DNA of 64,000 nt, taken from contig NC_056765.1 of assembly GCF_018687715.1 (NCBI RefSeq), positions 16,319,001-16,383,000 on the forward strand, in the 5' to 3' direction. Under the pieces are notes generated by a model that saw only the letters and a program-made list of their open reading frames with translations, ran no database searches and was not told the DNA's origin. The position numbers were made by a program, and so were the translations under genes. Shown in pieces: positions 20,416-31,263 of the stretch; position 1 is the stretch's first letter, and each line of letters starts with the position of its first letter. This DNA is from Carya illinoinensis (taxonomy: Eukaryota; Streptophyta; Magnoliopsida; Fagales; Juglandaceae).

Positions 20416-20495
<80 letters not shown>
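20416..20495. repeat. (GA)n microsatellite, about 80 bp
   Basis: An uninterrupted GA repeat. On the minus strand it is the CT tract of the LTR-4 leader, in the position where LTR-1 (707-721) and LTR-2 (3834-3856) carry shorter CT repeats. Confidence 0.95.
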
Positions 20496-20500
<5 letters not shown>

Positions 20501-21189
20501 GAAAAAGTGAGGGGAAAAAGCTAGGGGCTTGGGTATTTAATCTAGGCCCTTCGTCTTGGGATCTTCAAAACAATATAATGGTGAGTTTAAATATTGATTT
20601 GAAAATGGGTAAGCATTTATTTAATATTATTAGAGCCCTTCAAAAATATTATAATTGTGTTATTTGAAAACAAATTTTTTTTTTTTTTTGAAGAGCTGAA
20701 AGTCACATGTCCAATAGTGACCTCGTCCCAATTTTATTAATAAACCCTCACTTGTGGCGGAGGAAAACCTTGGTTACAACCAGAGGCCTGGGGATACAAA
20801 TATAAAATAAGACCAAAACCAGACCTCAAAAAAACAAAAGGAACTCAACAACAAGACCAAACCAAAAAGAAAAACAAGACCGAAGCACAAAAAAACAACC
20901 TGCAATAAAAAAAACCTGCACGAACATAAAGTCAATAAAAAAAACATAAATCAAGGCATGAAAAACATACCTAGAGAGAATACCCCTCACAACATCAACG
21001 GACTTTTCAAATATAGGGAAGGCCCCCTTTATCTAGCCTAATATTACCTTTAATGGAGGTGGGCAACTCGGATAAAGAACTCCAGGAACCAGATATACCT
21101 TTAGCACCCATTTTAGCAAAGCCATCAGCAACCGAATTACTTTCTCTATAGCAGTGAGCAAAAGAAACATGCCGATTAGCTAACCGACT

Positions 21190-21789
21190 TTATATTTCTT
21201 CCCAATAATCCTCCATATACCACAAGCCACATCTCTGAGTTCTCAACCAGTTAAGCACTAACATGGAGTCCATTTCAATCTCCACAAAAAGAAGACCCAA
21301 CTGATCAATGTGCCGAAGCCCATGAAGTAAGCCCATCACCTCAGCAAAGTTGTTAGAATTATGACCAGCTGCAGCAGCAAACCCGCGAACCAGGTCTCCT
21401 TTATAATCCGTAATAATACCACCTGCACCCGACGGACAGGGATTACCAAGAGAGCATCCATCCACATTCAGCTTAACCCAACCTGGATTAGGATGCTTCC
21501 ACGTCACCGGAATGACAATCTCCTTCCTCGGGGAATTTAAAGGCAAGGTGAAACAACTTAAAATAGCTTCATCACAACGAGTGAGCCCATTTACATCCTT
21601 AAGTTTTAAAGCTATCCAAGAAACCCAATATTTGATTGAACACCAAACCTGCTGAACCGATTCCCTCAAATCTTCCATCCTAGCCTTGCAACGCCGCCCC
21701 CATAGCCGCCAAGTAATAATAGCCGGGAGAAGACCAAATAATTGACCAAGACGATTTGAATTACTCACTCGCCTATGCCAGCAATCCAC
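21190..21789 (-). pseudogene. LINE-A RNase H domain (ORF2 C-terminus)
   Basis: The frame contains WVKLNVDGCSLGNP, GAGGIITDYKGDLV, AEVMGLLHGLRH and VEIEMDSMLVLNWL. These carry the D-E-D acidic residues of the RNase H fold as found in plant RVT_3 domains (Asp in KLNVDG, Glu in FAEV, Asp in EMDS). The upstream part has ITWRLWGRRCKARME, usual before this domain. A stop just before 21790 separates it from the rest of ORF2. The frame ends EDYWEEI; the last part of the domain is missing or in another frame. Confidence 0.85.
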
Positions 21790-21792
21790 CCT

Positions 21793-22812
21793 CTATCTCC
21801 AAGAGCTGCCTTCCATCAAAGGAACTCCAAGAACAACCGAGCAAATTCTCCAAATTTTTTCCACAAAATCCCCTCTCGCTAGAACATGATTAAGGTCCTC
21901 ATCACCATAATTCAAACAACAATCACAACGGGAAACTATAGGAATATCAATATCACGGATGCGGGCATCTACTGGAAGACATCCATGAATGGCTTTCCAC
22001 ATTGTAATAGAAATATTTTTAGGAAGAGCAGGATTCCATACCCATTTTGCCCAAGGAAATTGTGAACCCCTCATACGAATGCAGTTCCAAGCACTTTTAG
22101 TAGAGAATTTGCCCTCAGCATTTGGAAGCCAAATCAGTACATCTTGCCCATCTTTAATTCTACCTAGCTGCAAAATAATATCCTCAGCTTTTTGTTGACC
22201 GACCAGTCGAGTAAATAACTCCATGTTCCAGCCCAACTCAGTTTTACAATCTTCCAGTTTAAGATTCGGCATATCAGAAATCTGAGTAGTCTCACATAAA
22301 GGAGCAGGATCATGCCACTTATCACGCCAAAAAAAAAGGTTTCCCTCCCGCACTTTCCATTTAGAATGAGCTTGCAGGAGAGGAATACTTTGCAAAATCG
22401 TCTTCCAAAACAAGGACCCTTTCTTTGGATCCAACATAGAAATGTGCCGATTACCAACATATTTAGCATGAAAAAAATTGGACCAAAGAGAATTACCTTT
22501 CAAGAGATTCCAAGCTAACTTCATATGAAGAGAAGATTGCACTTCTCTTAGATTACGGATACCCATACCACCTCCCGATATCGGCTTACAAATGTCATCC
22601 CAGGAATGCCATTTTTTCTTAGCTTTGCCATCTTTAACACCCCAGAAAAAGGTACTTATGATACGTTGAAGATTCTCAAGAACAGCTTTAGGTGTCCTTA
22701 AGATGGAAAGACTATGAACAGGAATACTTTGAAGCACATGTTTGATGAGAAGCAGCCGCATTGGATAACAATCTGGCTTGCCAACCCTCCAACTTCGCTT
22801 GGACTTTAGCAA
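21793..22812 (-). pseudogene. LINE-A RT C-terminal region and zf-RVT domain
   Basis: A 339-codon open frame covers the RT thumb region (LIKHVLQSIPVHSLSIL, FFWGVKDGKAKKKWHSW, GGGMGIRNLREVQSSLHMK) and the zinc-binding domain (WVWNPALPKNISITMWKAIHGCLP, then CDCCLNYGDEDLNHVLARG with a CxxC...H arrangement). It overlaps the preceding RT frame, showing a frameshift at about 22750. Long uninterrupted coding suggests moderate age. Confidence 0.85.
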
Positions 22813-24072
22813 TCAAATCATCAAAATAAGCAATCTTCTGTCTACCTGAGATAATAGGAACACCCAAATATTTGAAAGGAAAACTTCCTTCCATAAAACC
22901 AGTGAAACAGAGGAGCGCCAGGTGCCTGGACGTAGAAATCTGCGAAGAAAAGAATATATTGGATTTCTTTTGATTTACTACTTGCCCTAACCATCGCTCA
23001 TAAGTCTTCAACACCTCAATAATAGCTCTTAAAGAAGCTTTTCCCCCATTGCAAAAGAGCACCATATCATCAGCATAAAGCAAGTGAGAAATAATAAGGG
23101 ATCCCCTCGAATGATGAAACGGAATGATCTTGCCCAAATGAACCTATTTTTTTTATCATTCTCAAAAAACTTTCCTCAACTAAAATAAATAGATAAGGAG
23201 AAATAGGATCACCTTGCCTTAACCCTCGACCACCTTTAAAGAAACCTTTGGGGACACCATTCATAACCACAGAAAACCACGGATTAGAAATACAATGTCT
23301 AATCAACATACAGAAAAAATCTGAGAAACCAAAGGCTTTGAGAACATGCACCAGAAAGGACCAATCCACACTATCATATGCCTTCGCCATATCTATCTTC
23401 AGAGCCACATTACCACCATGCGATGGTTTATTGATTGAGTGAATCATCTCTTGAGTCATGCTTATGTTTTCAAAAATACTGCGACCCAGAATAAAGGCTC
23501 CTTGCTCCGGAGAGATAATTTTAGCAAGCAAAGGGGAAAGACTATTCACCAAAATTTTGGAGCAGATTTTATAAAACACTGTACAAAGGCTAATCGGCCT
23601 AAACTTATCAAAGCTTGTTGGATGATCCACCTTAGGAATTAAAACCATCCACCTTAGGAATTAAAACCAATAAAGTAGCATTAAAATAACATGGGAGAGC
23701 CATACCTTGAAAAAACTCTGCGATAGCCTCGACAACATCGATACCCACTATGTGCCAGCAAGATCGATAGAAACTCAATCCAAATCCGTCAGGACCCGGG
23801 CTGCTATCTTCCGGAATAGAACAGAGAGCATCATACACTTCTTGAGCAGAAGGAACATGGGAAAGGAGATTATTATCAACTGGTGAAATCATAGGTTGGA
23901 CTAACTCCGCCAACAACGGCGCATCACGTCGACTACCAGCCTCCAAGAACTGAGAAAAATAAGATATATCTTCATCATGGATCCGTTCAAGAGAGGATAG
24001 AAGAGTACCATCCTCAAGCCTCATTTCTTTAACCTCTTTCTGCTTACGACAGTTAACAGCCCAGAAGAACAT
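22712..24072 (-). pseudogene. LINE-A reverse transcriptase core
   Basis: Three overlapping frames make up the RT. The first (23632-24072) holds SSPGPDGFGLSFYRSCW and LLVLIPKVD. The second (23070-23648) holds FRPISLCTVFYKICSKILVN, EQGAFILGRSIFEN, KIDMAKAYDSVDWSFL and GLRQGDPISPYLFI. The third (22712-23137) holds the catalytic LLYADDMVLF at about 23060-23085 and FKYLGVPI. The first switch is caused by a 22-bp tandem duplication at 23625-23668. All catalytic blocks are intact in sequence; only the frame is lost. Confidence 0.9.
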
Positions 24073-24270
24073 AGAGTTAGCTTCACCTTGCTGAACCCAG
24101 CCTTGTTTAGCTTGTTGAGATAGACGTTTTTCTTACCTATCCATCCAAACAGAAAGCTCCATCTGGGAGGCAATTAAATCATCCTCCACATCTTCTGAAA
24201 AAGCAGATTGCAAACTGGCCTCCAAACCCTTAATACGGTCCTCAAGCATAGCAATGTGAGTCTCCGTCCT

Positions 24271-25146
24271 CTAAAAAATGAGCTTATTCCAAGATCTTAG
24301 CGTATTCTTTAATCTTTTAAGTTTAGTCACAAGCCTATACAAACATGAGCCTCCAACAATATCACCATTCCAAGAAACCGAGCCACAGTAAAAAAATAGA
24401 GGATGAGAAACCCACATTTGTTGAAATTTAAAGGAAGGAAAGCCATAGGGAGCAAACTTAGTCTCCAACAAAACCAGTATCGGAGCATGATCAGAAGAAG
24501 TACGTGCCAAGTATTTCAAGTGCGCATCAGGGAAGACATCTAGGACCACCGTATTGAGGAAGCAACGGTCAAGACGAGCCCAGTGTCGCGATCTACCATA
24601 GTGACCATTACACCAAGAAAGATAATTTCCACTAAACGGCATATCAAGCAAGCCGCAAGATTCCACCCACTCATTAAATTCCTCCTTAGCCAAGGCCAAT
24701 CTCGGCCTACCCCCTCTTTGCTCCGACTCATTCCTAATAATATTAAAATCACCCATCACCATCCACGGCAAATTATGAAAATTTGCATCCCTTAAAGAAT
24801 CCCATAGCCTTTTGCGCTCCAAGTAGGAACATTTGGCATAAATAAAAGTAATAAGGAAAACATTTAACTGTTCTTTAATCCGGACTGTCAAAAATTGATC
24901 CCCCATACACTCAACAACAAGATCTAATTCCTTAGACCAAAACATCCATAACTTACTACCTCTATCAACATTAGAAGAACAACAATCAAAGCGCAATCTA
25001 TCACGCCACATATCTAAACGGGAATTACTTACCATCGGCTCCGCAATAACAAGGATTTTAGGCTGAAACTTGGACACCAATTTTCTAAGACGCTTCCTCG
25101 AAGTTCCAACACCCCGAGCATTCCAAAATAGGTAAGATGTCTTCAT
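24271..25146 (-). CDS. LINE-A endonuclease domain (ORF2 N-terminus), 291 codons
   Basis: This frame begins MKTSYLFWNARGVGTSRK at the expected ORF2 start and keeps the motifs of the exonuclease-endonuclease-phosphatase fold: WNARG, AEP (catalytic Glu), MGDFNIIRNESEQRGG, the WCNG..GRS..ARLDR segment and SSDHAPILV with the catalytic histidine. In active L1 elements the enzyme nicks the target to prime reverse transcription. The frame is open to a TAG/TAA-type stop in the linker before RT, so the endonuclease domain itself is undamaged while the polyprotein is not. Confidence 0.85.
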   Translation of the reverse strand: MKTSYLFWNARGVGTSRKRLRKLVSKFQPKILVIAEPMVSNSRLDMWRDRLRFDCCSSNVDRGSKLWMFWSKELDLVVECMGDQFLTVRIKEQLNVFLITFIYAKCSYLERKRLWDSLRDANFHNLPWMVMGDFNIIRNESEQRGGRPRLALAKEEFNEWVESCGLLDMPFSGNYLSWCNGHYGRSRHWARLDRCFLNTVVLDVFPDAHLKYLARTSSDHAPILVLLETKFAPYGFPSFKFQQMWVSHPLFFYCGSVSWNGDIVGGSCLYRLVTKLKRLKNTLRSWNKLIF

Positions 25147-25623
25147 AAATTAAGATGGGAGGGTTTGATTACAGCCCTTGAAGAGCCCCTTATTTTAATT
25201 CCTTTCCCATTCAATTTCTTTGCCGAGGGAATATCCGAATCTGAAACCATAGGATTTTCTTTAGCAAGATGTTCCAAGACCCCTTCCGACTCAGAGTCCG
25301 AATAAACTTGGCCTTCGGTTGGATCATTCATGCCGTCTACACCCTCAAATCTTCTCAGAACCTTCCTGGGCAATGAGGTCAGCAATACTACAATGCTTAG
25401 TAGCAACGTTGACCTCGTTAAATTTAACAGGAGCCGATACGTTAACACACTTATCGGCAAGCACAGTTGCATTCACGTTCTCACAACCATCTTGTACTCT
25501 TTCTCAGTCCATACCCACTGGAATACTCTCACTTTCTTTAAACTCAGCAACTGCCGTCAACCCCTCTAGCTGAATAGCCACATCTATATCAGTCATGCTC
25601 TGTTTTCCTGGTTCAACGTCTGA
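25147..25623 (-). other. LINE-A spacer between ORF1 and ORF2
   Basis: Read on the minus strand this contains a broken acidic, Ser/Glu-rich stretch (for example DSESEGVLEHLAKENP), probably the decayed C-terminal tail of ORF1, ending just before the ORF2 start codon. Confidence 0.55.
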
Positions 25624-26688
25624 CTACATCTTTTGAGGGACCTCAACCATCTCAGACTCGGCACCCTCTGTAGGCTGCTCTTTATCTGTAATTTCCACTG
25701 CATGTAAGTCTGAAACATTTCCTCCGGACAGCGGTTCTGAAGGATTCTCAACCTGCTCTGTTTCGGCATCCTCGGTAGCATGAACTGTAACTTGGTTCTC
25801 TAGCCTCTGACTCGATTCTTCATGCTGAACCATGATGACTTGATTCTCCACCTTATTATTTTTAATAACCAATACTAAATCAGACTTAGCTTTGTCTTTT
25901 GGTTCCTTTGAATTTTCCTTCTGATTCTTACTTTCCCATTTGCAGGTCTTCTCGTTATGGCCTTGGACCAAGCATTTCATGCAGTAGGTAGGCAACGTCT
26001 CAAATTCAATTGATTGGTAAAAGCTTTGAGGGTTCCTGGGAGTACCGATCCATAAAGCCTTGATAGGGTCTTTAGAAACGTCCATCTCAATACAGACCCG
26101 AGCACCGTCAGTATGAGTAGCACAACGTGTTGGGTTGTCCCGTTTGAGAAAACGACCAAGAGGAGCTGTGATACTTCGTAGGAATGATTCATGATAAAAG
26201 TTGGGTGGTAAACCCAGCAACGTAATCCACACAGGCACACGGACAGGTTCTTGATCCTCTTGAAAGTCTGTAGTCCAGTGGAAGACTCTGTAAGGCACAC
26301 CAGCAATATCACAGTTTTCACGCGCAAACGCCTTAACAAAGTCATCTTCCAGGGATAGACGCAGGAACACGTTCCTTGGCCTCCTCATTGACGATACAAT
26401 CGGTTGGTTTGTCAAGCCCCATCTCAATCTAATGAACGATCGAATGGAATCCAGGGAAGGGCGTTGACGAAGAAATTTCAAAACAAGAGAATATTGAAAC
26501 GGAATCGCCGATCGATCCACTTCATCCTTGGAGAAAACCACACATACCTCCCCATCTACTGTTTTATGAGATTGAAACGGCACCACCACTTCAGGAAGGG
26601 GCTAAGGGGAATCCAAAACCATGTCTGCAAAAGATCTTAGCCGAGGAGCAGACGCCGTAATGGCCAAGGGGCCATCGGCGGCAGCCAT
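25624..26688 (-). pseudogene. LINE-A ORF1 (DUF4283 and zinc knuckle), early stop
   Basis: An ATG at 26688 opens MAAADGPLAITASAPRLRSF and then FADMV, the usual N-terminal signature of plant LINE ORF1, and is stopped at codon 29 (TAG, 26604-26602). The same frame then runs open to 25624. It has the DUF4283 region (SLVLKFLRQRPSLDSIRSFI; RWGLTNQPIV; VPVWITLLGLPPNFYH) and a CCHC knuckle CMKCLVQGHNEKTC (about 25940-25985). The tail is rich in Glu, Ser and Gln. ORF1 proteins bind element RNA. A single change has cut it off from its start. Confidence 0.85.
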
Positions 26689-27149
26689 GCATGAAGCCCT
26701 AATCACTCACGTCTAGAGAGAAGAAAGGGCAAAAAAGGGAATATGTATGTTTTTTTCGTGAAACTAATTACTGTATTTGGAAGCACTATATTTGAAAAAC
26801 AACTTAGTTCGATAATATTGGAAATATTTCATAGGAAATTTAAAATATTCATAAGCTTTAAAATACTGGGTTTACTTTAAAAATCTGCTTGGTATCTTTA
26901 AAAACATACCATCGAGGTTCGACACGTAAAGCGAGACTCATAATTGTAAGAGAAAGAAGGAGCGAGTTGTTACAGGAATATTCAGGGTTTACTACTGAGC
27001 CCTTGAGTGGGGTTCAAAATCTATTAAAAGCCTGTAGTGGTAGATTGAAGGAGAGGGCCAGAGTTAAAGACAAAGATAGGGGAAGGAGATTGATAAACTA
27101 ACAGGGGAAATAAAGAAGTTGCAAGATAATGAGGGACCAGATAAAGTTG

Positions 27150-28550
27150 AAGTCATTCGAGGGCTTCAAAAATAGGTTGGAATTCTATTAACTCAAGAGG
27201 ACATAAAATGGAAATAGATGGCAAAAAAGAGTTGGTATAAACTTGGTGATAAAAATACCAAGTTTTTCCATGTCTGTGCCTCTCAAAGAAGGAGGAGAAA
27301 TCAAATAAGACAGGTATTAGACTCGAGTGGTAGGTTATGGGAGGTGCAGGAGGAAATAGAATGGGCTTTCTATAATCACTATAAACAAGTGTATTAGTCT
27401 TCTTACCTTTCAAGTGAGACCATTATGGTTTGCCTTTCTACAATGGAGAATAGAGTAACATCTGAGATGAATCAAGACTTGTTGAGAGAATTTACCAGAG
27501 AAGAGGTGGAAGATGCTGTAAACCAAATTGGGCCTCTGAAATCTTCAGACTCTGATGAATTTGGGGCCTCTTTCTAGCAAACCTATTGGCAGGTGGTGGG
27601 GGGGAGGTGACTGATGTAGTACTCAGTTTTCTCAGAGGGGATGGCAACTTGCTGAATTGTAATCATACTCATTTGGTTTTAATCCCTAAGGTAAAGGAGC
27701 CAAAAATAGTTGGGGACTATAGGACAATTAGTCTTTACAATATTTTGTATAAAATCATTGTAAATACCTTAGCCAATAGACTGAAAGGAGTGCTTGACCA
27801 TGTTATTTCTCCAAACCAAAGTGCATTCATACCTGGTCGACTCATCATAGACAACATAGTGGCAGCTTATGAGATTTTCCACTCAATGAAGGTGAAGCAA
27901 AGGAGAAATAAGGGGAGTATGACTTTAAAACTTGACATCTCAAAAGCATACAATAGAGTTGAGTGGGAGTTTTGAAAAGCAGTAATGGTTAAAATGGGTT
28001 TTGATGGAAGATGGGTGGGTCTTATGATGCAGTGTGTGTAGAATGTTTCCTGTGCCATATTGGTAAAATTGAAAGGCTAGTAATTCTTTCTTTCCTTCTC
28101 GTGGCTTGAGGTAGGGAGACCTCTTATCTCCCTACCTCTTACTTCTGTGTGCAGAAGGGTTGAGTAATCTTATCAATCAAGCCAAAAGGAATGGGGAGCT
28201 AAGAGGGGTTTCAGTGACCAGAGGAGGGTTAAGGGTGACACATTTACTATTTGCAGATGATTGCTTGATTTTTGGCCAAGCTTCATGGTAGGAATGGATG
28301 AAGATGAAGGATTTGATTGAGATCTATGAGAGGGCATCAAGGCAAAGCTTGAATAGGCAAAAAACATCCATGTTCTTTAGTTCAAATATAAATGGGGATA
28401 TCAGGAGAAGGATAAGGAATGATGTGGGGGTGGGGATTCAACATATTTGTGAAAAATACTTGGAGTTGCCTATAATGGTGGGAAAGTCACAATATAACAC
28501 CTTTAGAGAAATAAATGATAGGGTTTGGAGTAAGATTAGTAATTGAAAAA
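27150..28550 (+). pseudogene. LINE-B reverse transcriptase remnant
   Basis: Blocks in order: KKSWYKLGDKNTKFFHV (about 27220), LVLIPKVKEPKIVGDYRTISL (two blocks, 27677-27735), NILYKIIVNTLANRLKGV, NQSAFIPGRLIIDN, KLDISKAYNRVEWEF (27929-27975), then after stops LRVTHLLFADDCLIF, with the FADD catalytic motif at about 28240-28270. The finger and palm motifs are good; the GDPLSP block is scrambled. Not functional. Confidence 0.85.
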
Positions 28551-29065
28551 ACATTTTTCTCTCACCCTTTGGCAAAGAAGTATTGCTGAAGGATACAAGC
28601 CTTGCCCCACTTATCATATGAATGTCTTTAAGCTTCCAGTAAAATTATGCATAGAAATTGTTGGTTTAATGGCAAAGGTCTGGTGGGGTTCTCAACAAAA
28701 GCTAATAGGATTCAATTGAAAAGCTAGGCAAAGATGGAGTTGCAAAAATAGAGGGGGGAATGGGTTTTAGGGAACTCTAGAGTTTCAATACTACCCTCCT
28801 TGCAAAACAATGTTGGAATATATTGTCTATGCCAAACTTAGTTGCTGCTAGAGTTCTTAAAGATAAGTACTTTAGGCATATAGAGCTGGTGAAGGCAAAA
28901 TTAGGCTATGGACCTTAAAAAATATGGAGGTGTTTGTGCGGATCTCTTGACTTGCTTAAGGAAGGGTTGTTATGGAGGGTAGGGAATGGAGAGCAAGTTT
29001 GTATTTAGGGAGATAAATGGGTTCTTAGACCAACTCATTTTTGTATTCAATATCCAAGGAGAATT

Positions 29066-29545
29066 ATGAGAACTGATGCTAAAGTTAAAGAGTTATTAGT
29101 TGGTGGTAGGTGGAATAACAGGTTGGTTAGAGAAGTAATGATGGAAGATGAAGCTAATCTGGTGTGTGGGATACCGGTTAGCCAAACTAATGCCCCTGAC
29201 AGAAGGATTTGGGCCTTTACAAAGGATGGACTGTATAGTGTAAAAAGCAGTTATCACTTGGAATGGTCTCGAAAGGCTAGAGCTGAAGGGAGCTCATCAG
29301 AGGCAAAACTGGGTAAAGAGGTTTGGACCAAATTTGGAAGTTGAATACACCTGAAGTAGTCAAGATGTTCATGTGGAAAGCAGCTATGAATTGTCTCCCT
29401 ACCATAAATTTGTATAGAAGGAAAGTGGTGGAGAACCCTCTTTGTTCTGTGTGTGGAAGGGATAAGGAATCTATTAGTCATGTTTTGTGGACCTTTAGTG
29501 CACTAAGAGATGTCAAGGCTGAACAATCTAGTCCAATTTAGAAAT
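29066..29545 (+). pseudogene. LINE-B zf-RVT remnant
   Basis: PDRRIWAFTKDGLYSVKSSYHL (in two blocks) and LNTPEVVKMFMWKAAMNCLPT are typical, followed by CSVCGRDKESISHVLW with a CxxC...H zinc ligand set. One frame change lies between the two halves, at about 29320. Confidence 0.8.
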
Positions 29546-29780
29546 GGCCCCGAGTGGAGGGGGACTTCATGGATTTATAGGGGATGCTGACACAGAAACT
29601 ATCTAAGCAAGAACTTGACTTAGTGGCAACTATTATGAGGAAGAGTTGGTTGAGAAGGAACACATATGTCTTTAAGGAAAAGTTCAAAGGACCTAGTGAG
29701 ATGTTCTTACAAGCACAATACTACCTGAGCTTTTTCTAGAAGCTAAAGGAGAATAGAGTGGAGTTGCAAGGGGAGTAAAT

Positions 29781-30176
29781 GTGCAAAGAAGAGATATGAA
29801 GTGGAGAAAACCTAGGAGTGGGTTTGTGAAGCTGAATTGGGATGCTAGTTTGGATTTGGGCAAAAATGGAATGGGGATGGGAATAGTAGTGATGGATGTA
29901 GATGGTGAGTTGATGCTGTCACTGTGTAATCATGTTGCAGGAGTTAGCACACCTGCTGTTGCTGAGCTAAATGCTGAGCTGAATTGGCATAGGGTCATCT
30001 TCAAAGATGCTGCTTTGGGAATTATTCAGTCTATAAATAGGAAGAGTTACTACTGGGAATGGCATGGACAAATAGTAGAGGATAAAAAGTTGAGTTTATT
30101 CAATAGAGATACTTGGTCTATACAGTATAATAAGAAAGATAATAATAGAGTAGCTCATATTATTAGAGGTAGATGA
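29781..30176 (+). pseudogene. LINE-B RNase H domain, internally deleted
   Basis: The frame has RSGFVKLNWDASLDLGKNGMG, GIVVMDVDGELM, AVAELNAELNW and IFKDAALGIIQSINRK, ending NRVAHIIRGR. The Asp of KLNWDAS and the Glu of AELNAE are kept. About 15 residues usually found between AE and the IFE-D strand are missing, so this copy is internally deleted. Confidence 0.75.
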
Positions 30177-30333
30177 AGAGGTTATTCGGATGGAAGGGGG
30201 GCCGGAGGGTATAAATTCCTATGTAATGCAGGAAAAACTGTGTAATGATCCAAATTGAGGTAATACAGAATGGTTTTCTGTTTCAAAAAATATATATTTT
30301 ATTTTCATTTCTAATGTGGACTAGCTCCTGCTG

Positions 30334-30843
30334 TGTTACACGACTTGATAGGTAACCGATAGAAGAGAAGAGAAGGACAAGGGCATGAAGGCGTGCGGGT
30401 GAAGGACTATGAAGTGCAGGAATGAATTGGAAGGGAAAGTGTTCGATTGGAATCCTAGATGACTAAGTATGGGTTTGGGCCTTCATGGGCCATATGTGTA
30501 GAAGAGAACAACGGGCTTCAGCTAACAAGGAATGTGGGTGATGGACTTCGAACTAGTTGGGCTTCAATTGTGCTTTCATTTACCAAATGTAATAGCTTGT
30601 AAGCCCATAGACTTTTGAAAGGGCACTTTAGTCTTTTTACTTTTAGTAGTATTAAGTGTATGTCTATGACAGAGTTGGTTATGCTATTTTCCAGAATACT
30701 CTTGTACTTTCTACATTTGGAGGTGCCTCCCTCGTATCAGGCCTCAGTTTATCCCTATCAATTTACAAATTCATACAATTTTCTGCAGTATTTCTCAATC
30801 ATCTTCTTCATTACATTCATCCAACCCCAATTTAGTTGTTACA
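30334..30843. mobile_element. Solo LTR, 510 bp, target duplication TGCTG
   Basis: It begins TGTTACACGACTTG and ends TTTAGTTGTTACA, with perfect flanking TGCTG at 30329-30333 and 30844-30848. The size and TG...CA ends suit a copia-type LTR. No internal genes are present. The superfamily is a guess from size. Confidence 0.8.
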
Positions 30844-30848
30844 TGCTG

Positions 30849-31263
30849 TCTATGTTTTCTAAGCATGCATCCAATCTAGTACTCAATTAGTGTAAAAAAA
30901 AAACTTATAAATTTAATAGTTTACTCAATTTAATTTAATATTACACAAGTAGGATTTTATTTTTTATTTTTTTGTTAGATAAAAAAAATAAGAAGGGCGA
31001 TCGAGATGGTTGTACTGTGCAAGGATTCTCAAAAGTCATGTACTTGGATTATTTATTAAGAAGATTTTGACCAAGAAGGAACGGTCAGGGAAGATAAATT
31101 AATGTTTATATATAATACAAAGATAAACGTACAAAAAGAAAGAACTAGGTGACAAAAGCATGCATGCATGCGTGTCATTTTTTGTGGGACTCTGCTATAT
31201 TATATACAAGCTAGCTTTTTGCATAGTGATAATTTTTCCATCTTCCTAGTGGAGACTGGAGTG
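30849..31263. other. Unassigned AT-rich spacer
   Basis: Only an A10 run (30894-30903), GCATGCATGCATGCG-like repeats (about 31157) and AT-rich sequence are seen. No coding signal. Confidence 0.45.

Larger units (their letters stand above)
20674..26788 (-). mobile_element. LINE-A: full-length L1-type LINE, 6.1 kb
   Basis: The 3' end is a poly(A) on the minus strand (T run 20675-20689). The flanks are tatttgaaaacaa (20661-20673) and tatttgaaaaacaa (26789-26802), a 13 to 14-bp target duplication differing by one adenine. Between them lie, in 5' to 3' order on the minus strand, ORF1 with a zinc knuckle, an endonuclease, RT, zf-RVT and RNase H. The element is therefore complete in structure, but has an early ORF1 stop, a 22-bp duplication in RT and further frame breaks. 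It shares motifs with LINE-E (same subfamily) and inserted into LTR-4. Confidence 0.93.
17780..26974 (-). mobile_element. LTR-4: solo LTR split by LINE-A
   Basis: On the plus strand it runs TGTAATGGCC...GTTGTTACA, flanked by GGAAA (17775-17779) and GGAAT (26975-26979), a 5-bp duplication with one change. Removing it brings the two halves of LINE-B together at the endonuclease-RT linker. Net of LINE-A it is about 3.07 kb. Read on the minus strand it shows family landmarks: AAGATCCCAAGACGAAGGGC, a CT tract (the GA microsatellite at 20416-20495), and ATACTTAG plus a hairpin (18623-18639). No gag or pol is present. It is more diverged than LTR-1 to LTR-3, so family membership rests on termini and layout. 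Confidence 0.75.
26980..30285 (+). mobile_element. LINE-B 3' part
   Basis: After LTR-4 the L1-type element resumes in the linker (TTEPLSGVQNLLKACSGRLKE) and runs through RT, zf-RVT and RNase H to an untranslated tail that ends in an A-rich stretch near 30285. Joined with 17427-17774 it forms one 5'-truncated LINE of the same broad type as LINE-D and LINE-F. Stops and frameshifts are spread throughout, and it is more decayed than LINE-A, which agrees with its being the oldest layer of the nest. Confidence 0.85.

Noticed and set aside
24271..25146. Endonuclease frame as an independent host endonuclease/exonuclease gene
   Set aside because: Its position between ORF1 and RT inside the duplication-bounded LINE-A shows it is ORF2 of a retrotransposon.
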